Source: Pseudomonadales bacterium (GTDB lineage: Bacteria > Pseudomonadota > Gammaproteobacteria > Pseudomonadales > Natronospirillaceae). From it: a DNA stretch of 49,574 nt. The DNA is taken from assembly GCA_022968985.1 (NCBI GenBank), contig JALJPK010000019.1:1-49574 (forward strand), read 5' to 3'. Both the position numbers and the translations under genes were made by a program. The stretch's first letter is position 1; each line of letters begins with the position of its first letter. The notes under the pieces are model-generated. The model did no database searches, was not told where the DNA came from, and was given only the letters and a program-made list of their open reading frames with translations. Shown here one piece after another: positions 35,790 to 44,275 of this stretch.

Positions 35790-37172
35790 AATTGGATTAT
35801 TAACAACAGTTAAATCAATTAACCCTTTCATGTTATCTATACCGTAAATATTTTCTATTTTATTATTATATAAATGTAAGATTCTTAATCCATATAATGG
35901 ATACAAACCACTCATTTCTACGATTGCATTATTGGATAAATCAACGTATTTTAATTCGCTTAATGTATAAATATTGTCAATATTGGATAATTTTGAATTT
36001 GATATTGTCAGATCTTTTATATTCATCTGATCAAACAGTGGGATACTTTCGACTATAGATCCTTCAATATATAATGATTTTAGAGTTTTTAAACGATTAA
36101 CAAATTCAATATTTTTAATATTGGTATACATCAATGATAAATATTCAATGTTTTTAAGCCTTCCAATTTTTTGAACCTCATCCCCTTTAAATAACATATT
36201 AGATATAAATAATGTTTTTAATTTATCCAGCTGATTAATTGGGAAAAACTCATCTTTATTGATATTACTTAACATCAGAAAATCAATATTATTTATATTC
36301 ATAAGACTTGAATAATTTTCAATTCGACCATCCCACAAATCTAGAAATTTCAAAGAATTAGAATTTATTGACCCAAGGTCAACTACATTAAACCCCATAA
36401 TAAGCAGACTTTTTAAATGACTTAATGCTGATAAAGGTGTGAGATCTCGACCCTTAAAATCAGTTAAGAAAACACTCTCTAGACTTGTAAATGATTCAAT
36501 GCCACTTAAATTATACACCCCCTTACATGATAGATTTTTTAAATTTTCAGATGTAACTTTTTTCAAACAGGATTTTAATTTTAAATCATGTACTTCATCA
36601 ATATAACTATATTGATAGTCTGGATCTTTATCACTATAAATTAAATCATTATCCTCTAACCTATAATTAAACTCTTTTAACACTTCTTCGATAACAACTT
36701 CATCTGCATTTTGATAACTAACGGGTAAACCTACCACTAATTCGTTAGTGAATTTTAATACACTTATTGTTTTATCATTATCAACTAACGTTTTAATTGC
36801 AGTATTTTCAGAAGGTGGAGTAGAATAATATTGAGCTGTTTTATCCGGATACTGTAATGATTCATCAATTTCTGTTTTTACTTCTGTTTCTAATTCAGAT
36901 TCAGATTCGATGAAATTTGGAGATCTGGCGAGTGTTTTTTCTGGAGGACTTTTTACTGAATTATTATTGAGATCTATATTGTCTGTTGAATTATTACTCA
37001 ATTCAATTTCTAAAGATATTGGTTCACTTAAATTATAATCAGCTTGTGATTTTGATTTTTGATCCATCACTTGGTCAGTATTAAATTCTTTATCCCATGA
37101 AAAAACAAAAGGCAATATAAAAAACAAACATACAACCAAAAGAATAGAACTTAATACATAACTAATTTTCAT
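35733..37172 (-). CDS. Leucine-rich-repeat membrane-anchored or exported protein
   Basis: A 479-residue protein. The N terminus (MKISYVLSSILLVVCLFFIL) is a signal anchor or signal peptide. A low-complexity Ser/Glu/Asn-rich linker (about 35-115) and a short domain of about 90 residues follow. From about residue 205 to the end there are roughly ten 21-23-residue repeats of internalin type (for example LKYVDLSNNAIVEMSGLYPL and LRILHLYNNKIENIYGIDNM). The closing segment NPIVDC...GIVDC looks like a capping repeat with two cysteines. It is 59 bases downstream of the phosphatase-like gene. A protein-binding role in the envelope is likely; the partner is unknown. Confidence 0.8.
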   Translation of the reverse strand: MKISYVLSSILLVVCLFFILPFVFSWDKEFNTDQVMDQKSKSQADYNLSEPISLEIELSNNSTDNIDLNNNSVKSPPEKTLARSPNFIESESELETEVKTEIDESLQYPDKTAQYYSTPPSENTAIKTLVDNDKTISVLKFTNELVVGLPVSYQNADEVVIEEVLKEFNYRLEDNDLIYSDKDPDYQYSYIDEVHDLKLKSCLKKVTSENLKNLSCKGVYNLSGIESFTSLESVFLTDFKGRDLTPLSALSHLKSLLIMGFNVVDLGSINSNSLKFLDLWDGRIENYSSLMNINNIDFLMLSNINKDEFFPINQLDKLKTLFISNMLFKGDEVQKIGRLKNIEYLSLMYTNIKNIEFVNRLKTLKSLYIEGSIVESIPLFDQMNIKDLTISNSKLSNIDNIYTLSELKYVDLSNNAIVEMSGLYPLYGLRILHLYNNKIENIYGIDNMKGLIDLTVVNNPIVDCEPIKLLGNLQGIVDC

Positions 37173-37231
37173 ATTTCCATAACCTACTATTATTAAACTT
37201 AATAGGCAGACATTTTCTTTGATATTTAGTT

Positions 37232-38071
37232 CTAACTAAAATCCATTTTAGTTAACAATGTACTAATCAACACCCCCTCTGTATTCATATATGCCGTACC
37301 AGATGGATTTAGATTCAACTCATTTAAATGAAAGTCTGTTGCATTAAGTTCCAACTCATTATAAATACAAACCGTAGAGGCATAATCCCAAATACAACCA
37401 CCCCCATCTGTTTTTTTAGGGTATTTGATGTACACAGCAGGTGCATATTCTAAACACCATATGGCATTCATTATGGCGCCACCTTGTAATATTTGTTGTA
37501 CACATTGTTGATTTTTAAACTCTAACTGCGCTTTTAGTTCAGGATAATACTGCGTATTTAAAAAAGACTCATCATTAATCAAGGTAATGTGTTTTTGATA
37601 TTTAACCTTAATAGCCTTTTCGTTTTTAAAAGCACCCTGTTTATAAACCGCGCAATATAAGTCTGAAGTTTGTGGATTAAATACCACCCCAATAACTGGA
37701 ATCCCCTGTTTATTAATTAAAGCGATACTCACACTAAATCCAGCGCGCTGTTTAATAAACGACAAGGTGCCATCTAATGGATCCACACACCAAAAATAGT
37801 CTTGTTTAAATCGGCTGCCATCATCTGGTGATTCTTCACCTAACCAACCTAAATCGTATTGTTTGATTGAAGGTGACAATAGATTAAATATTAATTCTTG
37901 GCATTGTAAGTCGATTTTTGTGAATACACTTGAAGCTAAACTGGTTGCGCCGTTTTTGTTTTCTACGTTTAACTCTTCAACACAAGCGGTTTGAATAATA
38001 TCACCTGCTTGTTTGGCCGCCTCTTTTGCCACTTCACTTAATTGTTTAAGTTGTATTGCTGTTAACTTCAC
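37232..38071 (-). CDS. Inositol-monophosphatase-family phosphatase (CysQ-like)
   Basis: A 279-residue Mg2+-dependent phosphatase of the IMPase/FBPase/BPNase fold. Metal-site motifs: GEESPDD (about 78), CVDPLDGTLSF (about 95-105) and WDYAST (about 219). The PLDGTLSF form with a following K resembles 3'(2'),5'-bisphosphate nucleotidase CysQ more than SuhB, but substrate cannot be settled. It overlaps the upstream kinase gene by 4 bases, so the two are translationally coupled and may act on related small phosphorylated molecules (inference). Confidence 0.85.
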   Translation of the reverse strand: MKLTAIQLKQLSEVAKEAAKQAGDIIQTACVEELNVENKNGATSLASSVFTKIDLQCQELIFNLLSPSIKQYDLGWLGEESPDDGSRFKQDYFWCVDPLDGTLSFIKQRAGFSVSIALINKQGIPVIGVVFNPQTSDLYCAVYKQGAFKNEKAIKVKYQKHITLINDESFLNTQYYPELKAQLEFKNQQCVQQILQGGAIMNAIWCLEYAPAVYIKYPKKTDGGGCIWDYASTVCIYNELELNATDFHLNELNLNPSGTAYMNTEGVLISTLLTKMDFS

Positions 38072-39273
38072 TTTGAATCCTTCTTCATTTTTTCAAGTAC
38101 ATTATTTTTAAGTTGTTCACTAAAATTATTTATTTTCCAATGATCAGGGCTCCAACCTTTTACAAAACGTTGAAAATCGACCCAGGCTATATCAAATAAA
38201 TCACGCCACAACTCTTCAAGTTGATCGAATTCTTTACCTGACTTTTTATCAGAGGTTTTAGCCGACTCTTTTAACGCTGTATTTAATTGTTCAAAATAAT
38301 AATCAACATATTGATTAACAACTATTTCACATTTTGTGCCTGCACATTTTGAGCCCTCAGCATATAAAGAGCCTTCAGCGTGTAAAGAGCAAGAGCCATC
38401 AGCACATAAAGAGCAAGAGCCATCAGCACATAAAGAGCAAGAGCCGTCAGCGTTTAAAAAGCCTTCAGCATAAAAAGAAGGCTCAAAACAACCACCTAAA
38501 AAATAGGCTAGATCTTTTACCCCCACACCTTTCCCAATGTATTGAAAATCCACACCCGCTACTTGTTCATTTTTTAAATCAAAACAAAAATTAGCTAGTT
38601 TAGCATCACCATGTACAAGGGTTTGTACAGGACAGTCATTTAATAACTGATCAATGCGTTTGGCGTTTTGTTTTAACGGAATATCCGTTAAAGCGTCTAA
38701 CTCTTCTGGTCTGGTATCTAAATTCCAATAAGTGCCTATACCCCATAAATCGCCCCATAAATCCTCAAAACATGAATCAACTTTTAATTGTAAATGCGCC
38801 ACATGAAAATAGGCCAACCATTTAATCACTTGTTTGATTTGGCTGTCGTTTACACTGGTTAAACGTGCCTCATATCCTGAAGCGTCTAAATCCTCTAATA
38901 CAATTACACGCTCGTTATTGTCTTTAAACACCCCCAAACATTTAGGCATTTTAAAACAATCATTTTGTTGATTAAAAGATTGATACCAGTTTGACTCAAC
39001 TTCGTAAGATTTTAATTTTCTTTGATGGGATATAGCACTATTCCAACCACGTGGATGATTAAATTCATTAGGTAATTGGATATATTTAACAATAATTGAA
39101 TCAGGTTTTGTATGAGGTTTTGAATGAGGTTTTGCTGGAGGCTCTAATTGGGCATACTTCAATTCAAATCGCAGAATTTTGCCGTAACCACTCCACAGTA
39201 TTTGTAGGCATTGAATTTCAACAACTGACGTGGCGCCAGTTGCTTGTTTGATTTTTTCTAATAAAAAGCTAAT
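38068..39273 (-). CDS. APH-family small-molecule kinase with a probable ATT start
   Basis: A 401-residue aminoglycoside-phosphotransferase/choline-kinase-fold protein: catalytic LVHGDAKLANFCF and Mg-binding GVDFQYIGKGVGVKDLAY. Homologous N-terminal sequence (SFLLEKIKQATG and LQILWSGYGKILRFEL) extends upstream of the first usable TTG (39162) right back to the stop of the anti-sigma gene, with no ATG, GTG or TTG there. GGAG lies 6 bases before an ATT at 39273, the likeliest start. Six- and eight-residue repeats (ADGSCSLC, AEGSLY) are inserted in the middle. It is third gene of the sigma-factor operon and overlaps the phosphatase gene. Substrate unknown; not evidence for antibiotic resistance. 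Confidence 0.75.
   Translation of the reverse strand: MSFLLEKIKQATGATSVVEIQCLQILWSGYGKILRFELKYAQLEPPAKPHSKPHTKPDSIIVKYIQLPNEFNHPRGWNSAISHQRKLKSYEVESNWYQSFNQQNDCFKMPKCLGVFKDNNERVIVLEDLDASGYEARLTSVNDSQIKQVIKWLAYFHVAHLQLKVDSCFEDLWGDLWGIGTYWNLDTRPEELDALTDIPLKQNAKRIDQLLNDCPVQTLVHGDAKLANFCFDLKNEQVAGVDFQYIGKGVGVKDLAYFLGGCFEPSFYAEGFLNADGSCSLCADGSCSLCADGSCSLHAEGSLYAEGSKCAGTKCEIVVNQYVDYYFEQLNTALKESAKTSDKKSGKEFDQLEELWRDLFDIAWVDFQRFVKGWSPDHWKINNFSEQLKNNVLEKMKKDSK
38350..38478 (-). repeat. In-frame 18/24-bp repeats inside the kinase gene
   Basis: Successive units of 18, 18, 24, 24, 24 and 18 bases beginning gagc (plus strand) encode, in order of translation, three ADGSCSL-type octapeptides flanked by hexapeptides of AEGSL type. 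Two of the 24-base units are identical. All lengths are multiples of three, so changes in copy number keep the frame. The insert lies shortly after the Mg-binding motif region of the kinase. Confidence 0.9.
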
Positions 39274-39276
39274 GAT

Positions 39277-39522
39277 TTACTCCGATGGATTTTTTTTGCT
39301 GTCTTCTTCTATCTCATTCATTATTTGATCTACTTTTTCATCGCTCACTGGTGTCAAGGTTAATTGGCTGACCATTTGTTTGGTTAATTTAATTTTTTGA
39401 ACAAAACTACGACAATGTTTACACATCAATAAATGCATTTGAACTTTTAGTTTATATAAACCAGAAACGTTACCATCAACAATTTCACTTGCTTGTTTGC
39501 TCACTTCATTACATTTTAACAT
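39277..39522 (-). CDS. Zinc-finger anti-sigma factor
   Basis: An 81-residue soluble anti-sigma factor of the zf-HC2/ZAS type: the motif H30-x3-C34-x2-C37 with an upstream cysteine (C4) would bind zinc and pack on the sigma factor. There is no transmembrane segment, so it is cytoplasmic and may sense redox or metal state directly, as in RsrA/ChrR-like proteins (inference). It overlaps the ECF sigma gene by 7 bases and is coupled to it. Its stop is immediately followed, in the same frame, by the coding sequence of the kinase. Confidence 0.85.
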   Translation of the reverse strand: MLKCNEVSKQASEIVDGNVSGLYKLKVQMHLLMCKHCRSFVQKIKLTKQMVSQLTLTPVSDEKVDQIMNEIEEDSKKNPSE

Positions 39523-40133
39523 TCGCCAGTCTCTTGGTAGTGCTCGATATGTGAAAATACTTCAACTCGTGCTCTGTGTAACAACACTCTTACATTAGAT
39601 TCACTTATGTCTAAAATATTACAAATTTCTTCATTATTCATGTTTTGCATTTCTTTTAGACTTAATACTGCTTTTTGCGAAGGTTTTAAAAAATTAATAA
39701 ATTTGTCGATGCATTCTTTTAACTGACTATGCCCTAATAACGCTTCAGGGCTGTCTTGTTCCCATTTAATCGGTGGTTTGTTCCAATGACCATCATCATC
39801 AAAACGATCAAAAAAGTTACTGTCTTCTTGGGATTCAAAACGATTTTCTTTTTTGATACGAGCGCGTGCGGCATTAGCGGCAATGGTGCTTACCCAAGTT
39901 TTTAAAGACGAGCGGAACTCAAACTTCGCCAAATTACGATGAATTGAGATCCAACTGTCTTGTACGGCGTCTTCAGCTAAGTTTTCACCTGCAATTGACC
40001 TAGCTACAATCAGCATTATTGGGTAATACTGCTTAACCAAATCACGAAAACCCGCTTGTGAGGTTAAAGCTAAGCGTACAAATTCACGGTCTTCTGGGTA
40101 AGATAATTGCTCGGTCGCGTTCATTACACTCAT
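39516..40133 (-). CDS. ECF (group 4) RNA polymerase sigma factor
   Basis: A 205-residue ECF sigma factor. Region 2 includes YYPIMLIVARSIAGENLAED, DAVQDSWISIHRNLAKFE and SSLKTWVSTIAANAARARIK. A spacer of about 40 residues leads to region 4 with AVLSLKEMQNMNNEEICNIL and the helix-turn-helix DISESNVRVLLHRARVEVF. It is followed at once by its cognate anti-sigma gene, kinase and phosphatase, forming a four-gene operon that the sigma factor may itself activate. An in-frame ATG at 40124 is an alternative start. The target promoter motif was not identified. Confidence 0.92.
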   Translation of the reverse strand: MSVMNATEQLSYPEDREFVRLALTSQAGFRDLVKQYYPIMLIVARSIAGENLAEDAVQDSWISIHRNLAKFEFRSSLKTWVSTIAANAARARIKKENRFESQEDSNFFDRFDDDGHWNKPPIKWEQDSPEALLGHSQLKECIDKFINFLKPSQKAVLSLKEMQNMNNEEICNILDISESNVRVLLHRARVEVFSHIEHYQETGEC

Positions 40134-40350
40134 TAATAATCCACTATTTATGACAAATTTTTATTTCAGACAGTTTACAGAAATTTAAGTTCGTATTAAT
40201 CACAACTTTATCACATTTTAACTAATTGTCGTGATTTGCTCCGGTTTTCTGAGATTTACTGCAATTTACTAAACAGACCTTGCTTTTAAACACACAAAAG
40301 CCACATAGTAACCCCCTAATTGAACACAGTTAACCTTCACAGAGGCCGTT

Positions 40351-42924
40351 ATGAGAATCGATAAATTAACCAATAAATTACAACTTTCATTGTCCGATGC
40401 TCAATCATTGGCATTAGGCAAAGATCATAACTTTATCGAACCCATTCATTTATTAAGTGCCATGTTAAAAGACAAACCGGGTATCTCACCGCTTATTTTA
40501 AAATCCGGTGGCCAGTTATTAAAATTACAAGACAGCATTAAATCCTCATTAATTAATATGGCCACCATTCAAGACCAAAATGACATCCATATGTCTAATG
40601 ACTGCATTCGTATTATGAATATGGCTGACAAACTTTCGCAAAAACGTAACGACCAATATATATCCTGTGAATTAGTATTATTAGCCATGAGCCACGACAA
40701 AGGTGACGTTGGCAAACTGTTGGCTCAAGCCAATATCCAAGCTAAAAGTTTAGAAAAAGCCATCTTGGATTTACGTGGTGGCGACAACGTTAACTCCCCC
40801 AACGCAGAAGAAGAACGACAAGCGCTGGACACCTATTGTATTGATTTAAACGAACGCGCCGAACAGGGTAAATTAGACCCTGTTATTGGCCGTGACGATG
40901 AAATACGCCGCACCATTCAAGTATTACAACGCCGTCGTAAAAATAACCCTGTTTTAATTGGTGAACCAGGTGTTGGTAAAACCGCTATTGTTGAAGGCTT
41001 AGCCCAGCGTATTGTTAATGGCGAAGTACCTGAAGGCTTAAAAAACAAACGGGTATTGTCTTTAGATTTAGGCGCGTTATTAGCCGGCGCTAAATTTCGA
41101 GGTGACTTTGAAGAACGTCTAAAATCGGTACTCAATGAATTGGCCAAAGAAGAAGGCCGTGTGATTTTATTCATCGATGAAATTCATACCATGGTCGGTG
41201 CAGGTAAATCTGAAGGCGCTATGGATGCAGGCAATATGTTAAAACCTGCCTTAGCCCGCGGTGAATTACATTGTGTCGGTGCCACTACACTTGATGAGTA
41301 TCGTCAATTTATTGAAAAAGACGGTGCACTAGAGCGTCGTTTCCAAAAAGTATTAGTAGAAGAACCTGATGAAGAAGCCAGTATTGCTATTTTACGTGGA
41401 CTAAAAGAACGTTATGAAATTCACCATGCGGTGGATATTACTGATAATGCGATTATTGCGGCGGTTAAATTGTCGCAACGTTATATTTCTGAACGCAAGT
41501 TACCGGATAAAGCCATTGATTTAATTGATGAAGCGGCCAGCCGTATTCGTATGGAAATCGATTCAAAACCTGAACCATTAGATCGCTTAGAACGCAAACT
41601 TATTCAGTTTAAAATGGAAGCCCAGGCATTAAGTAAAGACAAAGACATCGGCACTCAAAAAACATTAGAAAAAATCAAAGACGACATTAAAGTCTATGAA
41701 AAAGAATACGCCGATTTAGAAGAAATTTGGAATACAGAAAAAGCCGCCTTACAAGGCAGTCACGAAATTAAAGAGCAACTTGAAAGCGCGCGCAAAGCAA
41801 TGGACAGCGCCAAACGTATCGGCGACTTAAATAAAATGTCTGAATTACAATATGGTTTAATTCCAGAATTAGAAAAACAATTAGACCGAGCCAGCCAAGC
41901 CGAAATGCTCGACATGCAGTTATTACACAACGTTGTAAATGAAGAAGCCATTGCCAATGTAGTAGCCAAGTGGACAGGCATACCTGTTGATAAAATGCTA
42001 GAAGGCGAACGCTCTAAATTATTACAAATGGAAGCCGTACTCGCCAAGAATGTTATTGGACAGCCTGAAGCGGTTAAAGCGGTGAGTAATGCTATACGAC
42101 GCTCACGTGCTGGTATTTCGGACCCGAATCGACCTAATGGTTCATTTTTGTTTTTAGGCCCAACAGGCGTGGGTAAAACCGAACTTTGTAAAACCTTAGC
42201 CAACTTCTTATTTGACAGCCCTGAATCGATGGTTCGAATCGACATGTCTGAATTCATGGAAAAACACAGCGTAGCAAGATTAATCGGTGCGCCTCCAGGA
42301 TACGTGGGTTACGAAGAAGGCGGCTATTTAACCGAAGCGGTTCGCCGTCGCCCTTACAGTGTTTTATTATTAGACGAAGTAGAAAAAGCCCACCCCGATG
42401 TATTTAATATTCTATTACAAGTATTAGAAGACGGGCGTTTAACCGATGGTCAAGGTCGTACTGTCGATTTCAAAAACACAGTGATTGTGATGACCTCTAA
42501 CTTGGGCAGCGATATCATTCAAGAAATGAACGCTCAAGGTAAAAATAACAACGACACCAAACAAGCTGTTATGCAAGTGGTGGGTAATCACTTTAGACCC
42601 GAGTTTATAAACCGCATCGATGAAATGGTATTGTTTGATCCATTAACCCAAGATCAAATTAAAGGCATCGCGGCGATTCAAATTGGTATTATTGATAAAC
42701 GCCTTGCTGAGCAAGGTTTAACAATGACATTAACAGACGCAGCCTTAAATAAAGTATGTGAGTCAGGCTATGACCCTGTATATGGTGCCCGCCCTTTAAA
42801 ACGAGCCATTCAACGTTTACTTGAAAACGAATTAGCCAATTTAATATTAAAAGGTGGAGTGCTTCCAGAGCAAACCATTCACATTGATTATGTCGAAAAC
42901 CAATTAAGCTTTACAGTGAAATAA
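40351..42924 (+). CDS. clpB: ATP-dependent disaggregase ClpB
   Basis: An 857-residue Hsp100 disaggregase, the same length as the enterobacterial protein. Order: N domain (1-145), NBD1 with Walker [15 protein letters not shown] and Walker [12 protein letters not shown], the coiled-coil middle domain (about 400-520) that binds DnaK, and NBD2 with [32 protein letters not shown] and [13 protein letters not shown]. It works with DnaK to rescue aggregated proteins. AGAGG precedes the ATG. A canonical heat-shock (sigma-32) promoter was not found upstream. The next gene begins one base after its stop. Confidence 0.98.
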   Translation: MRIDKLTNKLQLSLSDAQSLALGKDHNFIEPIHLLSAMLKDKPGISPLILKSGGQLLKLQDSIKSSLINMATIQDQNDIHMSNDCIRIMNMADKLSQKRNDQYISCELVLLAMSHDKGDVGKLLAQANIQAKSLEKAILDLRGGDNVNSPNAEEERQALDTYCIDLNERAEQGKLDPVIGRDDEIRRTIQVLQRRRKNNPVLIGEPGVGKTAIVEGLAQRIVNGEVPEGLKNKRVLSLDLGALLAGAKFRGDFEERLKSVLNELAKEEGRVILFIDEIHTMVGAGKSEGAMDAGNMLKPALARGELHCVGATTLDEYRQFIEKDGALERRFQKVLVEEPDEEASIAILRGLKERYEIHHAVDITDNAIIAAVKLSQRYISERKLPDKAIDLIDEAASRIRMEIDSKPEPLDRLERKLIQFKMEAQALSKDKDIGTQKTLEKIKDDIKVYEKEYADLEEIWNTEKAALQGSHEIKEQLESARKAMDSAKRIGDLNKMSELQYGLIPELEKQLDRASQAEMLDMQLLHNVVNEEAIANVVAKWTGIPVDKMLEGERSKLLQMEAVLAKNVIGQPEAVKAVSNAIRRSRAGISDPNRPNGSFLFLGPTGVGKTELCKTLANFLFDSPESMVRIDMSEFMEKHSVARLIGAPPGYVGYEEGGYLTEAVRRRPYSVLLLDEVEKAHPDVFNILLQVLEDGRLTDGQGRTVDFKNTVIVMTSNLGSDIIQEMNAQGKNNNDTKQAVMQVVGNHFRPEFINRIDEMVLFDPLTQDQIKGIAAIQIGIIDKRLAEQGLTMTLTDAALNKVCESGYDPVYGARPLKRAIQRLLENELANLILKGGVLPEQTIHIDYVENQLSFTVK

Positions 42925-42925
42925 C

Positions 42926-43855
42926 ATGATTACAAATCCAAAGTTAAAGCCTGAGAATTATTCAGGTTTATTAACTGTCTCCCCTCAAATGAAAGATTTT
43001 TTACAAAAAGTAGAACGTGTGGCAAAAACCAATGCGTCTATTTTAGTGCGTGGTAATACAGGTACGGGTAAAGATTTAATAGCAAGACACATACACAATA
43101 TCAGTTTACGCAAAACACATAGTTTCCAAGCCATTAACTGCGCCACATTAACTGGCGAGTTAATGACCTCTGAACTATTTGGTCATGTAAAAGGCGCTTA
43201 CACAGGGGCCATTTCAGATCGAAAAGGTTTATTACAACTCACTGACAAAGGCACCCTGTTTTTAGATGAAATAGCCGAAATGCCACTTGAAATTCAAGCG
43301 CGATTATTACGAGTATTACAAGACAAAGAGTTCTCCCCAGTTGGATCATCACAAACCTTAAAAACCAACATCCGTTTAATCTCCGCCACCCACGAATCGC
43401 TGAGATCATTAGTTTCGCAAAAACTATTTCGCGAAGACTTAATGTATCGTATACGAGTGATTCCATTATTTTTGCCCTCGTTAGTAGAACGCACCGGTGA
43501 CGTTGAAATGTTACTTTGGCACTTTATAGAAGAACTTAATAAAGAAAACCCTCGTCAAGTTCATTCATTTACTAAAGAAAGTTACGCTGTTTTAATGGAT
43601 TATGAATGGCCAGGTAATGTACGCGAATTACAAAATGCCTGTGAATATATGCATGCTATAGGTTTAGGTGAAAGTGTTGGGGTTGAGGATTTACCGCAGG
43701 ACTTGTTTGAATTGGAATTTGATGCTGATGATGAGAAAATGCAGTTGGCTAAATTGATGCAAAAGTATAATGGCAAACGCAATGATGTGGCGAATGAAAT
43801 GGGGATATCTAGGGCTACGCTTTGGAGGAGGTTGAAGAGTCATAATTTGACGTGA
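42926..43855 (+). CDS. Sigma-54-dependent activator without sensor domain (PspF-like)
   Basis: A 309-residue bacterial enhancer-binding protein consisting only of the AAA+ domain and a Fis-type helix-turn-helix. Walker A is GNTGTGKD (43-50), the sigma-54 contact loop is GAYTGA (90-95; Tyr replacing the usual Phe, a tolerated variant), Walker B is GTLFLDEIAEM, and an arginine finger lies in the FREDLMYRIRVIP region. The C-terminal HTH is KRNDVANEMGISRATLWRRL. Lacking a receiver or GAF domain, it must be controlled by a partner protein, as PspF is by PspA. It begins one base after the clpB stop (TAAC-ATG), so the two are translationally coupled. Confidence 0.92.
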   Translation: MITNPKLKPENYSGLLTVSPQMKDFLQKVERVAKTNASILVRGNTGTGKDLIARHIHNISLRKTHSFQAINCATLTGELMTSELFGHVKGAYTGAISDRKGLLQLTDKGTLFLDEIAEMPLEIQARLLRVLQDKEFSPVGSSQTLKTNIRLISATHESLRSLVSQKLFREDLMYRIRVIPLFLPSLVERTGDVEMLLWHFIEELNKENPRQVHSFTKESYAVLMDYEWPGNVRELQNACEYMHAIGLGESVGVEDLPQDLFELEFDADDEKMQLAKLMQKYNGKRNDVANEMGISRATLWRRLKSHNLT

Positions 43856-44042
43856 AGGATAAGCGAGACACTCAATTTAGAGTTTTGTTTTTCAACATAG
43901 ACCCTCTTGATTTTAATGTCAGTATATCGAGGGAATTTAGAGTTTTACGTCATGTGACGTACTATCCTTCCAATTCTTTTTAGAGAGTCGCGACGTTAAA
44001 AAATGTAAGTCAGTATTTATAAGCTCTACAGCCAATTTTTAT
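43856..44042. other. Junction between core genes and accessory region
   Basis: It contains a direct repeat aatttagagtttt (43876 and 43931 regions), a ccctc/gaggg inverted repeat between them and a 7-bp palindrome tacgtca/tgacgta. None forms a convincing T-run terminator. Base composition rises in GC to the right, marking the edge of the accessory region. Confidence 0.45.
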
Positions 44043-44195
44043 ATGACCGACTATTTGGATGCATGCGACATTCTTTGTGATATTGACGTGTTTACTTTTG
44101 TAACAAAAGACGTGCTAGACAGTTTGGTTGTTGTGAAGGCCGATGTAGATTGGACTTGTCGTATTTGTATGGGTATAGTTTCAAATTCAAAATAA
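44043..44195 (+). CDS. Possible 50-residue cysteine-containing protein
   Basis: A short frame starting MTDYLDACDILCDIDVFTF with four cysteines as two pairs (C8/C12 and C39/C42, the latter in DWTCRICMG). It is acidic. No ribosome site is visible, so translation is doubtful. It ends directly at the attC-like element, the position of a cassette ORF, which is the main argument for reality. No family recognised. Confidence 0.3.
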   Translation: MTDYLDACDILCDIDVFTFVTKDVLDSLVVVKADVDWTCRICMGIVSNSK

Positions 44196-44246
44196 AAATA
44201 ACCCGACAAGTTAGCATTTAGTGACTTGTCGTATTAGTTGTTAGGT
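44196..44246 (+). repeat. attC-like recombination site (short)
   Basis: A 51-base element with a perfect 8-bp inner stem cgacaagt/acttgtcg (44204-44211, 44224-44231). It ends in GTTAGGT (44240-44246), an exact match to the integron core GTTRRRY; the left end AAATAAC only partly fits RYYYAAC. The position fits: a stop codon just before, and a cassette-type gene starting 30 bases after. Confidence 0.45.
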
Positions 44247-44275
44247 TTTCAATTCTCCGGAAAAAGGGATGTAGA

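Noticed and set aside
38334-38594. Plus-strand frame rich in HIKSKSHQ-type repeats
   Set aside because: It is the antisense shadow of the repeat insert in the kinase gene.
38068-39162. Kinase as an antibiotic-resistance gene
   Set aside because: The APH fold is shared by choline, homoserine and fructosamine-type kinases; chromosomal operon context and sequence give no support for a drug substrate.
40270-40290. Possible sigma-54 (-24/-12) promoter upstream of clpB at ttgctttt
   Set aside because: A TTGC-like -12 element is present, but no GG lies at the required distance upstream.
40279-40320. Possible sigma-32 promoter upstream of clpB (cttgctt ... ccccctaat)
   Set aside because: The spacing between the two parts is about 27 bases, far longer than the 13-17 expected, and the -35 match is poor.
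41760-42257. 165-codon minus-strand frame inside clpB
   Set aside because: It is fully antisense to the conserved clpB coding sequence with no protein-family features.
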